In this document: positions 53,789 through 62,643 of the stretch, piece by piece
Layout: every line of letters begins with the position of its first letter
Position numbering within the stretch: position 1 is the first letter of the stretch
Assembly (NCBI RefSeq): GCF_045348435.1
Contig: NZ_CP157484.1
Span: 4,464,001 to 4,528,000 of the forward strand
DNA from: Alsobacter sp045348435
GTDB lineage: Bacteria; Pseudomonadota; Alphaproteobacteria; Rhizobiales; Beijerinckiaceae
Reading direction: 5' to 3'
DNA length: 64,000 nt
Program-made: the position numbers and the translations under genes
The notes under the pieces: generated by a model
Told to the model about the DNA's origin: nothing
Database searches by the model: none
The model's input: the letters and a program-made list of their open reading frames with translations, nothing else

Positions 53789-55180
53789 TCACGCCTTCTC
53801 CTTGCCGAGCCGGGCGAGCCAGCGGCGGGCTTGCTTGCGGACTTCGGCGGGCGCGGTGCCGCCGTAGCTGGTGCGGCTGCGGACGGAGCGGTCCACGCCG
53901 AGCACCTCGAAGACGTCCTGCGTGATCGCGGGCTCGACGGCCTGCATCTCGGCGAGCGAGAGCTTCTCAAGCCCGACGCCTTTCTCCGCCGCGAGCGCGA
54001 CGATGCGCCCGGTGACGTGATGCGCCTGCCGGAACGGCGTCCGCAGCGTGCGCACCAGCCAGTCGGCGAGGTCGGTCGCGGTGGCGTAGCCGAGCCCGGC
54101 GGCCTTCTTCATGGCCTTCTGGTCGGGCTCCATGTCGCGCACCATGCCGGCCATGGCGGCGATGCAGAGCGACAGCGAGCGCAGGGCGTCGAAGGTGCCC
54201 TCCTTGTCCTCCTGCATGTCCTTGGCGTAGGTCAGCGGCAGGCCCTTGATGACGATCAGCAGGCCGCTCAGCGCCCCGATGATCCGTCCCGCCTTGCCGC
54301 GGACGAGCTCGGCCGCATCCGGGTTGCGCTTCTGCGGCATGATCGAGGAGCCGCTCGTGAACTTGTCGGAGAGTTTCACCAGGCCGAATTGCGGCGTGGT
54401 CCACAGCACGATCTCCTCGGCGAAGCGCGACAGGTGGACGGCCGCGATCGAGGCGGCCGCCAGGCTCTCCAGGGCGAAATCGCGGTCCGAGACGCTGTCC
54501 AGCGAGTTGGCCGTGGGCCGGTCGAAACCCAGCGCCGCGGCCGTCATGTGGCGGTCGATCGGGAAAGAGGTCCCGGCCAGCGCGGCGGCGCCGAGGGGGC
54601 ATTCGTTCATGCGCCGGCGCGCGTCGGCGAAGCGGCCGCGGTCGCGGCCCAGCATCTCGACATAGGCGAGCAGATGGTGGCCGAAGGTGGTGGGCTGCGC
54701 CGACTGCAGATGCGTGAAGCCCGGCATCACCGCGCCCGCGAAGGCGAGCGCCTTCTCGGCCAGCGCCGTCTGCAGGTCGGCGAGCTGCGCGTCGAGCTGG
54801 TCGACGGTGTCGCGCACCCACAGCCGCATGTCCGTCGCGACCTGGTCGTTGCGCGAGCGCGCCGTGTGCAGCCGGCCCGCGGCGGGCCCCACGATCTCGG
54901 CCAGCCGGGACTCCACGTTCATGTGGATGTCCTCGAGGGACCGCGAGAACGTGAAATCTCCCGCCTCGATTTCGGCATGCACGGCGGCTAAACCATCGGC
55001 GATGGCCTTGGCGTCCTGCTCGGCGACGATCCCCTGCTTCGCCAGCATGGCCACATGGGCCTTCGATCCGGCGATGTCCTGTCGCCAGAGGGTCTTGTCG
55101 AAATCGATGGAGGCGTTGATCTCCTCCATGATGGCGTCGGGACCGCTGGCGAAACGGCCGCCCCACATCGTGTTGCTCAT
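53789..55180 (-). CDS. argH: Argininosuccinate lyase
   Basis: 463 residues. Fumarase-fold enzyme splitting argininosuccinate into arginine and fumarate. MWGGRFASGPD opens the protein; EDIHMNVESRL, HTARSRNDQVATD, GFTHLQSAQPTTFGHHL and the signature SGSSIMPQKRNPD carry the catalytic loop. ATG 55180 was chosen; an upstream TTG at 55198 would add six residues. It is divergent from the TlpA-like gene. Confidence 0.97.
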   Translation of the reverse strand: MSNTMWGGRFASGPDAIMEEINASIDFDKTLWRQDIAGSKAHVAMLAKQGIVAEQDAKAIADGLAAVHAEIEAGDFTFSRSLEDIHMNVESRLAEIVGPAAGRLHTARSRNDQVATDMRLWVRDTVDQLDAQLADLQTALAEKALAFAGAVMPGFTHLQSAQPTTFGHHLLAYVEMLGRDRGRFADARRRMNECPLGAAALAGTSFPIDRHMTAAALGFDRPTANSLDSVSDRDFALESLAAASIAAVHLSRFAEEIVLWTTPQFGLVKLSDKFTSGSSIMPQKRNPDAAELVRGKAGRIIGALSGLLIVIKGLPLTYAKDMQEDKEGTFDALRSLSLCIAAMAGMVRDMEPDQKAMKKAAGLGYATATDLADWLVRTLRTPFRQAHHVTGRIVALAAEKGVGLEKLSLAEMQAVEPAITQDVFEVLGVDRSVRSRTSYGGTAPAEVRKQARRWLARLGKEKA

Positions 55181-55210
55181 GGCTTTCGAACTTTCCAACG
55201 CAGGACGGAC

Positions 55211-55912
55211 ATGACGGACAGGACGGACAGGACGCCCGGGGCGGAACGCCCGCAGACCGCGGCCGCATCCGCGACGGCGCCCCGTCGCCGCGCGCTCGTC
55301 GTGGCGGGGGTGGGCGTCGCGGCCGCGCTTGGGCTCGGGCTGGCCGTCCTATACGGGACGAACCCCGGCTGGGGCAACGCCGGCGATGCGGATTGCGCCC
55401 CGGCGCTGGCCGTCGCGCAGGCCATGCAGCCCCTGGCGCGCGGGGAAGTCGCGGCCGTGCAGGTCTCCAAGGCGCCGAAGCTCCTGCCGGCGCTGGCCTT
55501 CAATGGCCCGGACGGCAAGCCCATGTCGCTGGCCGACCTGAAGGGCCGGACCGTCCTGCTGAACCTCTGGGCCACCTGGTGCGCGCCCTGCCGGCAGGAG
55601 ATGCCGGCCCTCGACGCCGCGCAGGAGAAGCTCGGCGGCGACGACTTCCAGGTCGTGACCGTGAACATCGACACCCGCAACCTCGACAAGCCGCGGCAGT
55701 GGCTGGCCGACAACAAGGTCACGCGCCTCGCCTATCACTCCGATCCGAGCGCCAAGATCTTCCAGGACCTGAAGGCCATCGGGAAGGCCTTCGGCATGCC
55801 CACCACGCTCATCGTGGATCCGAAGGGCTGCGAACTCGCCTCCATCGCCGGGCCGGCCGAGTGGTCGAGCGAGGACGCCCTGAAGCTCCTGAAGGCCGCG
55901 GCGCGGAAATAG
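55211..55912 (+). CDS. TlpA-family thiol:disulfide reductase, membrane-anchored
   Basis: 233 residues. A membrane helix (ALVVAGVGVAAALGLGLAVLYG) anchors a periplasmic thioredoxin fold, with the redox pair in ATWCAPCRQEMP and cis-Pro region FGMPTTLIVD. TlpA proteins reduce cytochrome-c or copper-site thiols. The first ten codons, MTDRTDRTPG, arise from short repeats of GACGGACAG. It partly overlaps the 5' side of the argH promoter region. Confidence 0.9.
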   Translation: MTDRTDRTPGAERPQTAAASATAPRRRALVVAGVGVAAALGLGLAVLYGTNPGWGNAGDADCAPALAVAQAMQPLARGEVAAVQVSKAPKLLPALAFNGPDGKPMSLADLKGRTVLLNLWATWCAPCRQEMPALDAAQEKLGGDDFQVVTVNIDTRNLDKPRQWLADNKVTRLAYHSDPSAKIFQDLKAIGKAFGMPTTLIVDPKGCELASIAGPAEWSSEDALKLLKAAARK

Positions 55913-55914
55913 GC

Positions 55915-57297
55915 TCAGATGGGCCAGGGCCGCTGCTCGCCCCGCAGGCCCTCGTAGGCGGCCGCCATGGCCAGCACGCCCCGGTCGTCGAAGCGGCGGC
56001 CCACGATCTGCAGCCCGATCGGCAGGCCTGACGCGGTGTAGCCGGCGTTGATCGAGACGGCGGGGTTCTCCGCCATGTTCCACACCACCGTGTAGCCGAT
56101 ATGCTCGAACGGGCGCTCCGGATCATGGATCGGCGAGGCCTGTTCGGCCGGGAAGCTCGGAACCGGCGAGGTGGGCGAGAGCACGAAGTCGTGAGCGGCG
56201 AAGAGCGCGCCCGCCGCCTTGCGCATCTCCATCGTGCGGTTGTAGCCGCGCATGACGTCGAGCCCGCTGCGGGCCGCGCCCGTCTCCGCCCAGGCCCGGA
56301 TATAGGGCAGGATCAGGTCACGCTGCGCCGGCGCCAGCCGCGAGACGTCGTCCCAGGCGCGCACGCGCCAGAAATCGTCCAGGCCGTCGAGCATCTCGCG
56401 CGTCAGCACGGGGGCGACCGGCTCCACGATCGCGCCCGCCGCCTCGAACTGCGCGGCCGCGCGCTCGATCGCCGCCCTCACCTCCGGGTCGAGCGGCAGG
56501 CCGGCCCCGATGTCCAGCTGCAGGCCGACCCGTAGGCCCCTGAGGTCCAAGGAGAGGTCGTCCCAGTCGACGGCCTGCGGCGGCAGGCTGGTGCCGTCCC
56601 GGGGATCGGGGAGGGACAGGACCGACATCATCAGCGCCGCGTCGGCGACGCTGCGCGTCATCGGCCCCGCGACCCGGCCCAGATAGGGCGGATCGATCGG
56701 CACGCGCCCGGCGCTGGGCTTGAGGCCGACGAGGCCGCACCAGCCGGCCGGCAGGCGGACGGAGCCGCCGATGTCGGTGCCGAGATGCAGCGGCCCGTAG
56801 CCGGCCGCCGCCGCCGCGGCCGCGCCCGCGCTGGAGCCGCCGGGCGTCATGCGCGGGTCCCACGGGTTGCGGGCGAGCTTGTGGAAGCTCGACAGGCCGG
56901 AGGAGAGCATACCGTAGTCGGGCATGGTGGTCTTGGCGAGCAGCACCACGCCGGCTTCGCGAAGCCGCGCCGCCGGGGGCGCGTCGTGCGGCGACGGCGT
57001 CAGCGGGGTCGCCGCCGCGCCCAGCGGCGTCGGCGCGCCGAGGGTGGCGATGTTCTCCTTGATGGTCGCCGGCACGCCGTCCAACGGACCGGCCGGCTCG
57101 CCCCTCGCCCAACGGCGCGTCGAGGCCGCCGCGGCGGCGCGGGCGGCGTCGGGATCGAACAGATAGAGGGCGCACAGCTCCGGCTCCCGCCGGCCGATGT
57201 GGCGGATCAGCTCGTCGACGACTTCGCTGGGACTGAGGCGGCGCGAGGCGTACAGGGCCAGGAGTTCGCGGGCGGACAGAGACGGGATGGAGGTCAA
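55915..57297 (-). CDS. Amidase signature-family enzyme
   Basis: 460 residues from TTG 57297 with AGGA upstream. The catalytic triad is visible: Lys in PATIKENIA, Ser in TPGGSSAGAAAA, Ser in GTDIGGSVRLPA. The rest, including PSPSEVVDE-like start and LPIGLQIVGRRFDD near the end, is typical. It hydrolyses an unknown amide. It converges with the TlpA-like gene, two bases apart. Confidence 0.9.
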   Translation of the reverse strand: MTSIPSLSARELLALYASRRLSPSEVVDELIRHIGRREPELCALYLFDPDAARAAAAASTRRWARGEPAGPLDGVPATIKENIATLGAPTPLGAAATPLTPSPHDAPPAARLREAGVVLLAKTTMPDYGMLSSGLSSFHKLARNPWDPRMTPGGSSAGAAAAAAAGYGPLHLGTDIGGSVRLPAGWCGLVGLKPSAGRVPIDPPYLGRVAGPMTRSVADAALMMSVLSLPDPRDGTSLPPQAVDWDDLSLDLRGLRVGLQLDIGAGLPLDPEVRAAIERAAAQFEAAGAIVEPVAPVLTREMLDGLDDFWRVRAWDDVSRLAPAQRDLILPYIRAWAETGAARSGLDVMRGYNRTMEMRKAAGALFAAHDFVLSPTSPVPSFPAEQASPIHDPERPFEHIGYTVVWNMAENPAVSINAGYTASGLPIGLQIVGRRFDDRGVLAMAAAYEGLRGEQRPWPI

Positions 57298-57409
57298 GCG
57301 GTCGTCCTCGCGGGGGCGCGGCGCCCGGTCGGTCCGGCCGGGCGCCCGGCGGCAGCTTAGACCCGCGCCGCGGCGGCCGAAAGCCGCGCCGGACGCCGCC
57401 CTGAAAGCC

Positions 57410-57434
57410 GGAACAAGAGGCCGGGCGACGCGTT
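57410..57434 (+). promoter_or_regulatory. EcfG-type general stress promoter of the DUF3072 gene
   Basis: GGAAC at 57410-57414, exactly 16 bases, then CGTT at 57431-57434. A perfect match to the EcfG consensus, 37 bases before ATG 57472. Confidence 0.8.
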
Positions 57435-57471
57435 CCTGATCATGAACGAAAACGGAACAGAGAGGCCCGCG

Positions 57472-57759
57472 ATGTCGAGCAAGCCGTCCCCCGACGCCAC
57501 CCACAGCCGCAACCCGCAGGACGCGCCCTTCACGGGCGAGAACCCCAAGAAGCCGAGCGACGCCGCGCCGCCCAACTCCAACCAGATCAAGGACCCCGAC
57601 GACTGGGTCACCGGCGAGGAGCCGATGACCGGCGCGCAGGCCTCCTATCTGAAGACCCTGTCCGAGGAGGCGCACGCCCCTGACGCGTTCGACCCGAAGC
57701 TCGACAAGGCCGAGGCCTCCAAGCGCATCGACGAACTGAAGGAGAAGATGGGCCGGTGA
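57472..57759 (+). CDS. DUF3072 small stress-associated protein
   Basis: 95 residues, highly hydrophilic: NSNQIKDPDDWVTGEEPMTGAQASYLKTLSEEA is the DUF3072 core, with an acidic C-terminus KRIDELKEKMGR. ATG 57472 follows GAGAGG; an in-frame ATG at 57442 would begin only 7 bases from the promoter -10 and is less likely. Function unknown; DUF3072 genes are common members of alphaproteobacterial stress regulons, in line with its promoter. Confidence 0.87.
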   Translation: MSSKPSPDATHSRNPQDAPFTGENPKKPSDAAPPNSNQIKDPDDWVTGEEPMTGAQASYLKTLSEEAHAPDAFDPKLDKAEASKRIDELKEKMGR

Positions 57760-57774
57760 GCCGCGCCGGGCGCG

Positions 57775-58311
57775 TCAGCGCGCCCTGGTGCGCCAGGCGG
57801 CGTAGCCCGCCACGAGGGCCAGGCCGCCGGCGATGACGAAGTTCCAGGCCGCCAGCGACAGCCCGAAGATCCGCATCGCGACCTCGTCGCAGCGGATCAC
57901 CTTGGTGGTCTGGAGCTGCTTGAGGAAATCGCCCATGGCAGCCGGCTTGGTCACCGGTCCGGTGCAGTCGCTCGGGCCGGCCCACAGGCCCCATTCGACG
58001 CCCGCGTGATAGCCGCCCAGCGCCGCGGCGACGAGGAACACCAGCGCCACGGAGGCGATCAGCGCCGCGGTCAGGAGATGGCGCGGACGCCGCGCCGCCG
58101 CCCAGGCGGCCACGACCGCCAGCGGGACGCCGGCGTAATAGGGGATGCGCTGCACGAGGCAGAGCTCGCAGGGCTTCACCCCCAGCACATGCTCGATGAA
58201 CAGCGCGCCCCCGATGGTGGCGGCCCCGCCCAGGGCCACGGCGGCGATGAGGCGGGCCGGCGTGAGGCGGGCGCGCGACGGCGCGAGCGCGTCGGCGATG
58301 GGCGTCGTCAT
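57775..58311 (-). CDS. dsbB: Disulfide bond formation protein B
   Basis: 178 residues with four membrane helices. Cys pairs: KPCELCLVQR at the first periplasmic loop and GPSDCTGP...VIRCDEV in the second. DsbB passes electrons from DsbA to quinone. ATG 58311 overlaps the previous stop as TGATG; a GTG at 58314 (GTGA) is equally possible and adds one residue. Co-transcribed with the upstream membrane protein. Confidence 0.92.
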   Translation of the reverse strand: MTTPIADALAPSRARLTPARLIAAVALGGAATIGGALFIEHVLGVKPCELCLVQRIPYYAGVPLAVVAAWAAARRPRHLLTAALIASVALVFLVAAALGGYHAGVEWGLWAGPSDCTGPVTKPAAMGDFLKQLQTTKVIRCDEVAMRIFGLSLAAWNFVIAGGLALVAGYAAWRTRAR

Positions 58312-58892
58312 CACACCAGCCTCGCGGCGATCCAGAAGCCGAACACGATGAAGAACAGGATCGCCCCCATGAACACAGCGAAATGCCGCTCCAGCAGGGT
58401 GCGGATCGGATCGCCGAAGCGGTGCAGCAGGCCGGCCAGGATGAAGAACCGGGCCCCGCGGGTGATCAGCGACAACAGGACGAAGAGCGGGAAATTATAG
58501 GCCAGCAGGCCGCTCACGATGGTGACGAGCTTGTAGGGGATCGGCGTGAGCCCCTTGACCAGGATGAACAGCGCGCCCCACTTGGCGTAGGCGTCGCGCA
58601 CCGCGTCCATCTTCGCCCCATAGCCGTAGAGGCCGATCAGCCACTGGCCGACCGTGTCGAACAGCAGCGCCCCGATGGCGTAGCCCAGGATCCCTCCCAG
58701 CACCGACATGACGGAGCAGATGGCCGCGTAGCGCCAGGCCATCTTGGGCCGGGCCAGCGACATCGGCACCAGGATCACGTCCGGCGGGATGGGGAAGAAC
58801 GAGCTCTCGGCGAACGCGATCGCGCCCAGCGCCCATGTGGCGCGGGGACTTTCGGCGAGGGACAGCGTCCAGCGATAGAGGCCTTTGAACAT
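58311..58892 (-). CDS. YqaA/DedA-like VTT-domain membrane protein
   Basis: 193 residues, about five membrane helices. The VTT signature is in AFAESSFFPIPPDVILVPMSLA and LVKGLTPIPYKLVTIVSG. DedA-type proteins flip lipids or move small ions. ATG 58892 is preceded by a weak ribosome site. Partner dsbB follows with overlap. Confidence 0.87.
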   Translation of the reverse strand: MFKGLYRWTLSLAESPRATWALGAIAFAESSFFPIPPDVILVPMSLARPKMAWRYAAICSVMSVLGGILGYAIGALLFDTVGQWLIGLYGYGAKMDAVRDAYAKWGALFILVKGLTPIPYKLVTIVSGLLAYNFPLFVLLSLITRGARFFILAGLLHRFGDPIRTLLERHFAVFMGAILFFIVFGFWIAARLV

Positions 58893-58971
58893 GCCGTGGT
58901 GCCTAGCGGATGCGGGCCGCCCTGTCACCCCGCCGGCGGTTCGCGCCAGCGTCGCGCCAGGGGGCGCCACG

Positions 58972-59002
58972 AAAAAGGCCCGCCGGCTGGACCGGCAGGC
59001 CT
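58972..59002 (-). terminator. Rho-independent terminator of the DUF4167 gene
   Basis: On the minus strand AGGCCTGCCGG pairs with CCGGCGGGCCT (one mismatch), loop of 5, then TTTTT. It lies 30 bases past the DUF4167 stop. Confidence 0.82.
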
Positions 59003-59032
59003 GATGGTCAGACGGATCTCATCGCGCCGAGA

Positions 59033-60103
59033 TCATTCGCCGGCGGGAGCGTCGGCCGGCGACGGCTCCTCGGTGCGCTTGGCGGCGCGGCGGCGGCGCG
59101 GGCGGACGGCGAACGCCGGGTCCTCGGCGCTGTCGACCGGCGCGGGCGCGGCCTCGGCCACATGCTGCGGGGCGTCGGCTTCGCTCGGCGCCACGGTCCT
59201 CACCGGAGCGGTGATGAAGGCCGGCAACGCCGTCCCGGCGGGCTCGGGCGCCTCGGGGGCGCGCTCGGCGCGCGCCTCGGGGCGACGCTCGCCGACCGGG
59301 CGGTCCTGACGCGGTCCACGGCGGGGGAAGCGGCTCTCGCGCGGCTCGCGGGCCTCACGGGGCGCCTCGGGCTGGAACTCGGGCTGCTCGCGGGTCTCGC
59401 GCGGCTGGAAGTCGCGCGGCTGCTCGCGGGGCTGGAACTCCCGCGGCTCGCGCTCGCGGAACTCGCGAGGCTGGCGCTGCTCGCGCGGCTGCTGGTCGCC
59501 CTGCTCGCGGTCGCGAGGCTGGAAGTCCCGCTGCTCGCGGGGTTCGCGGGGACGGAACTCCCGCTCGCCGCGCGGCTGGAACTCGCGCTGCTCGCGCGGC
59601 TGCCGCTGCTGGTAGTCGCCGCGCTGCTCGCGGGGCTGATAGTCGCGGTCGCGGTTATCCCGCTGCTCGCGCGGCTGGAACTGGCGCGGCTGGTAGTCGC
59701 CCTCGCCGTCCATCCCGCCCTGCGGGAACCGCACGTCCGGCTGCGGCCCGCCCGCATAGGGAGCGCCGTCCTCGTCGCCGTCGTCCTGGTCGGGATCGTT
59801 GATCTCGAAGGGGCGGTAATTCGGGTTCTGCTGCCGGAACTGCTCCTGCGCGGCTGCGATCAGGCGCAGATAGTGCTCCGCATGCTGCAGATAGCTCTCG
59901 GCCGTGACCGGATCGCCGGAGGCCTGCGCATCGCGACCGAGTTGCAGGTACTTCTCGGCGATGTGCTGCGCCGTGCCGCGGATTTTGACGTCCGGACCGT
60001 TGGACTCGTAGCTGCGAGACAGGGGGTTGGGACCCTTTCCGCCGCGGTTGCGTCCACGCATACGCTTGCTGTTGTTATTGTTGTTCTGATGATTGGGTCT
60101 CAT
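59033..60103 (-). CDS. DUF4167-domain protein with Gln/Arg/Glu-rich repeats
   Basis: 356 residues. An Asn-rich start (MRPNHQNNNNNSKRMRGRNRGGKGPNPLSRSYESNGPDVKIRGTAQHIAEKYLQLGRDA) with the DUF4167 fold at 35-110, then (QPREQR)-like repeats to about residue 285, and an Ala/Pro/Arg tail ending RRRRAAKR. Very basic, likely RNA-binding by composition. ATG 60103 follows GAAGGACG. A 482-base untranslated stretch precedes it. Function unknown. Confidence 0.85.
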   Translation of the reverse strand: MRPNHQNNNNNSKRMRGRNRGGKGPNPLSRSYESNGPDVKIRGTAQHIAEKYLQLGRDAQASGDPVTAESYLQHAEHYLRLIAAAQEQFRQQNPNYRPFEINDPDQDDGDEDGAPYAGGPQPDVRFPQGGMDGEGDYQPRQFQPREQRDNRDRDYQPREQRGDYQQRQPREQREFQPRGEREFRPREPREQRDFQPRDREQGDQQPREQRQPREFREREPREFQPREQPRDFQPRETREQPEFQPEAPREAREPRESRFPRRGPRQDRPVGERRPEARAERAPEAPEPAGTALPAFITAPVRTVAPSEADAPQHVAEAAPAPVDSAEDPAFAVRPRRRRAAKRTEEPSPADAPAGE

Positions 60104-60585
60104 CGAACGTCCTTCAAAGCTGTTCGTTGTCCATGCCGGACCGCCGCTGCGAGGCCGTGCCCATGCGGGTCGATGCACTTGCCAGAGGTCTGGGTTCAGT
60201 CGAGGCTTTCAAGCCCTTCCGTCCGCTGCTCGCGCGATACGTTGCACGCCACGCCGGTCGACCTTCTCGCCGCAGCTCGATCGCGTGCGGAAGAACGCCT
60301 CCAGTTCCGGAGCATGTCGTCGGCTCGATACCGATCCTTCGGGGATCAGGAACGAACTCCGGAGATCTTTCCCGTGGTGAACCTGCCGGTCTGTCCTCGA
60401 AGGGAGAGATCTCGACGGTGCTGGCCTGCGCTGCGCGCGGCGCTGCCCGACGACGTCATTGGTCGTCACCCTAGTCGCTTCGGCCTCCAAGACCAAGCGA
60501 ATTCCTCATCTCATGTCTGTATGACCCGCGAGAAATCAAGGGCTGTGGCATCGATGCACAGGCGAAATGCATCCAGGACGTCGAA
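60104..60585. other. 482-base gene-free stretch, possible long leader of the DUF4167 gene
   Basis: Lies between the prmC stop (minus strand) and the DUF4167 start (minus strand). Lower in GC than its flanks; no frame looks protein-like. Reading frames of about 100 codons on each strand have no ribosome site or codon preference. It is likely the 5' leader or an ncRNA of the DUF4167 transcript, but no promoter was pinned down. Confidence 0.45.
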
Positions 60586-61518
60586 TCAGGACGGTTCGGG
60601 GCTCCTGCGAACGATCACGGCGCGCGGCCTTGCGCCGAAATCCGCGAAGGGCCCCTCCACCGCGTAGCCGGCCTTCAGGAACAGGGCGGGAATGGATTCC
60701 GCCTGGTCCGAGCCGATCTCCAGCGCCAGCACGCCGTCCGGGGCGAGGATCCGCGGCAGCGCCTCGAGGATGGCCCGGTAGGCCTGCAGCCCGTCGGCGC
60801 CGCCCGACAGCGCCAGCCGGGGGTCGTGGTCGCGCACCTCCGGTTCGAGCCCCTCGATGACCGCGTCCGCGATATAGGGCGGATTGGAGACGACGAGGTC
60901 GAACCGGCCCTGCACCGCCGCGGCCCAGTCCGAGACGAGCATCTCGGCCCGGTCGCCGACGCCGTTGCGGGCGGCGTTGAAGCGCGCCGTCTCGACCGCG
61001 CCGGGGGCGACGTCCACCCCTACCCCGGTCGCGCCGGGCAGCTCGTGCAGCAAAGCCACGAGCAGGCACCCGGAGCCGACCCCGAGATCGAGGATGCGCA
61101 GGCCCTCGCTGGCGTGGCGGCGCTCCTTCAGGGCGATCAGCGCGGCGGCCACCACCGTCTCGCTGTCCGGGCGCGGCGTCAGCACGTCAGGCGCCAGCGT
61201 GAAGGGCAGGCTCCAGAACTCCCACTCGCCCAGGATGCGCGCCACCGGCTCGCGGGTCAGGCGGCGCGAGGCGAAGTCGCGCAGCTTCGCGGCGGCCGCC
61301 TCGCCCAGCGTGTCGCGCGGAGAGCGGATCAGGTCGGCGTGCTTGACGCCGGCGGCCTCCAGCGTGAGCAGCCGCGCGTCGCGCTGCGCCGTCTCGACGC
61401 CTGCCGCCCGGAAGGCCTCGCCGAGATGCTTGAGCGCCGCGAGCCGCGTCGTGTCGGGGCCGATCGCCCCGATGGGGTCCGGCGCAGCCGGGCTCTTTCC
61501 CGGGCCTGGATCGGTCAT
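60586..61518 (-). CDS. prmC: Peptide chain release factor N5-glutamine methyltransferase
   Basis: 310 residues. It methylates the GGQ glutamine of release factors. N-terminal helical domain, then motif I ILDLGVGSGCLL and the catalytic NPPY in VVSNPPYIADAV. ATG 61518 is three bases after the prfA stop, with GAGGGC as ribosome site. The prfA-prmC pair is a standard unit. Confidence 0.96.
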   Translation of the reverse strand: MTDPGPGKSPAAPDPIGAIGPDTTRLAALKHLGEAFRAAGVETAQRDARLLTLEAAGVKHADLIRSPRDTLGEAAAAKLRDFASRRLTREPVARILGEWEFWSLPFTLAPDVLTPRPDSETVVAAALIALKERRHASEGLRILDLGVGSGCLLVALLHELPGATGVGVDVAPGAVETARFNAARNGVGDRAEMLVSDWAAAVQGRFDLVVSNPPYIADAVIEGLEPEVRDHDPRLALSGGADGLQAYRAILEALPRILAPDGVLALEIGSDQAESIPALFLKAGYAVEGPFADFGARPRAVIVRRSPEPS

Positions 61519-61521
61519 CGG

Positions 61522-62598
<1,077 letters not shown>

Positions 62599-62643
62599 GG
62601 GATCTTTCGGAGGGCGAGGTGGGCGGCGGCGAAGGGACGCCGG

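Noticed and set aside
60127..60496. Reading frames of about 95-115 codons on both strands of the DUF4167 leader
   Set aside because: Neither has a ribosome site, family resemblance or codon preference like that of the neighbours.
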